Source: Thalassospiraceae bacterium
GTDB taxonomy: Bacteria > Pseudomonadota > Alphaproteobacteria > Rhodospirillales > Magnetovibrionaceae
Direction: 5' to 3'
Assembly: GCA_030637205.1 (NCBI GenBank)
Contig: DAOVVL010000112.1
Coordinates: 1 to 6,726 of the forward strand
Length of the DNA stretch: 6,726 nt
In this document: positions 5,829-6,726 of the stretch, one piece after another
Layout: the number at the start of each line of letters is the position of its first letter
Position numbering within the stretch: position 1 is the first letter of the stretch
Translations under genes and position numbers: made by a program
The notes under the pieces: model-generated
Seen by the model: only the letters and a program-made list of their open reading frames with translations
The model's database searches: none
Told to the model about the DNA's origin: nothing

Positions 5829-6726
5829 TTAAGAGCCGAAGCCCTGACCAGCGAAGAACGGATTCATCACGCCATAAGCGGGGCGGAAATCAAACCGGAC
5901 TTTCTGTTGGTTTTCGAGGAAGGAAGAGCCTTTCGATACACGGAACTGCAAGCCGTCTTCGGTGGTTGCAATCGTGTCGGTGCTGAACAGCTTCTTGATC
6001 GGCACTGAGCCAACCGAGAAAGCCTGTGGGTGCCAGAACAGGTTAGGCTGGATGGTGGTCACTGCTGCGCCGCCAAGCGTAACAACTGCGCCATTCGCCA
6101 ACGCCACATCAACCGTGTTGAAAGCGCCGGTGGCTTCAAAGATACCCGGACCGGTGACGGTCAGGTTGCCTTCGCCGGAAGCGCCGAGGGTAACGGTTTC
6201 AGTGACAGTGCCGCTCCAAACAATCACCGCGCCAGTTTCGTCAAGGATGGTTTCGCGTGTGGAGAGGTTCAGACGATTGCTGCCTGCAACAGAGATGGTT
6301 TCACCAGCCGCCACAACCAGATTAGCTTGGAACGCCGTGACCGCAAGAACCTGGGTCATGGTGTCTTTGGCCGCCACATAGGTCGGGGTGGGAGCAGCAG
6401 TCAGCGTGCCCGCACGATCTGCACCAGTGCCAGTTGTGTAGCTGGCCAGAGTGGTGGCAGTCATAACGCGCATACCGGCGAAGTTTTCGTCGATGGTTGC
6501 CCGATCAAGAGAGGACTTGATCCGTTCACCAGCAACGCCACCGGCGCCGAGGCTGCGGTTTGTGCTTGCAAGTTTACGCTGGGTAAACGGGTTGACCGCG
6601 TAGTTCCATTTGGCGTCCATCGGAACACCAGATGCCTGCATGATGGAGCCTGCTTCGGCGATATCATCCCAGGTGTCTGCGGCTGTGCCGACCGTACCAG
6701 CAACGAGAGCCGTGTTTTTCATCATA
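5829..6726 (-). CDS. P22-type major capsid (coat) protein, C-terminal part, 5' end outside the window
   Basis: About 298 residues of a coat protein of the P22 gp5 family (HK97-fold shell subunit). The frame is open to the right edge. The two Met codons at the edge are probably internal, because P22-type coats are about 400-430 residues and the visible part already starts in mid-domain. Recognisable pieces, numbered from the edge: WNYAVNPFTQRKLAS (40-54), ENFAGMRVMTATTL (80-93), then a beta-rich stretch GETISVAGSNRLNLSTRET (141-159) that fits the inserted I-domain of P22-type coats, then QPNLFWHPQAF (226-236) and a closing VRFDFRPAYGV (276-286). The stop is TAA, and a stable hairpin follows it 6 bases later. 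The family call rests on remembered motif patterns and on the gp4- and gp10-like neighbours downstream; no search was run. The protein is rich in Ala, Gly and Thr, as shell proteins often are. Confidence 0.88.
   Translation of the reverse strand, partial: MMKNTALVAGTVGTAADTWDDIAEAGSIMQASGVPMDAKWNYAVNPFTQRKLASTNRSLGAGGVAGERIKSSLDRATIDENFAGMRVMTATTLASYTTGTGADRAGTLTAAPTPTYVAAKDTMTQVLAVTAFQANLVVAAGETISVAGSNRLNLSTRETILDETGAVIVWSGTVTETVTLGASGEGNLTVTGPGIFEATGAFNTVDVALANGAVVTLGGAAVTTIQPNLFWHPQAFSVGSVPIKKLFSTDTIATTEDGLQFRVSKGSSFLENQQKVRFDFRPAYGVMNPFFAGQGFGS

Noticed and set aside
1..6726. CRISPR array, tRNA, insertion sequence, attachment site or defence system
   Set aside because: No regularly spaced direct repeats, cloverleaf, transposase motif or paired terminal repeats were found; coding sequence fills almost the whole window.

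Overview
The window is a stretch of double-stranded DNA phage or prophage virion genes from a P22-like podovirus relative. All supported genes lie on the minus strand and read from the right edge to the left edge. Two neighbours resemble classic P22 proteins in P22 order: a coat protein of the P22 gp5 type and a tail accessory factor of the gp4 type. A gp10-type packaged-DNA stabilisation protein follows after one inserted gene. Nothing here identifies the host. Base composition is moderately GC-rich (about 55-65% in the hand-counted rows of the coat and left-hand genes), and the spectrum of relatives I recall is environmental or marine podophages and proteobacterial prophages. That host guess is weak. 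No integrase, repressor, tRNA, attachment site or bacterial gene is visible, so lytic phage and prophage cannot be told apart.

Layout in transcription order (right to left): coat protein C-terminal part (6726-5829, 5' end missing); a strong UUCG-capped hairpin in the only sizeable intergenic gap; a small acidic protein (5763-5467); a gp4-like head-tail connector protein (5456-4965); a 519-aa fibre or spike-like protein with a predicted beta-helix and a C-terminal jelly-roll-like domain (4968-3409), sitting between gp4 and gp10 where P22 has nothing; a gp10-like protein (3409-1943); an 83-aa fibre-motif protein in the slot that holds the tail-needle gene 26 in P22 (1946-1695); an unlisted 32-codon gene fitted exactly between its neighbours (1695-1597); a 312-aa putative internal or ejection protein (1597-659); and the first 214 residues of a DNA transfer protein p32-like protein that runs off the left edge (643-1).

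The genes would act together late in infection. The coat builds the capsid. The gp4-like and gp10-like proteins close the portal and hold the packaged genome. The fibre-like and 83-aa proteins probably decorate or plug the tail. The two left-hand proteins probably travel in the virion and leave with the DNA. Nearly every junction is a 1- or 4-base stop/start overlap, or a stop codon touching the next Shine-Dalgarno, which points to one translationally coupled late operon. The most unusual points are the fibre gene inserted between gp4 and gp10 with a sharp drop in GC at its domain border, the tiny coupled gene at 1597-1695, and the hairpin after the coat gene.
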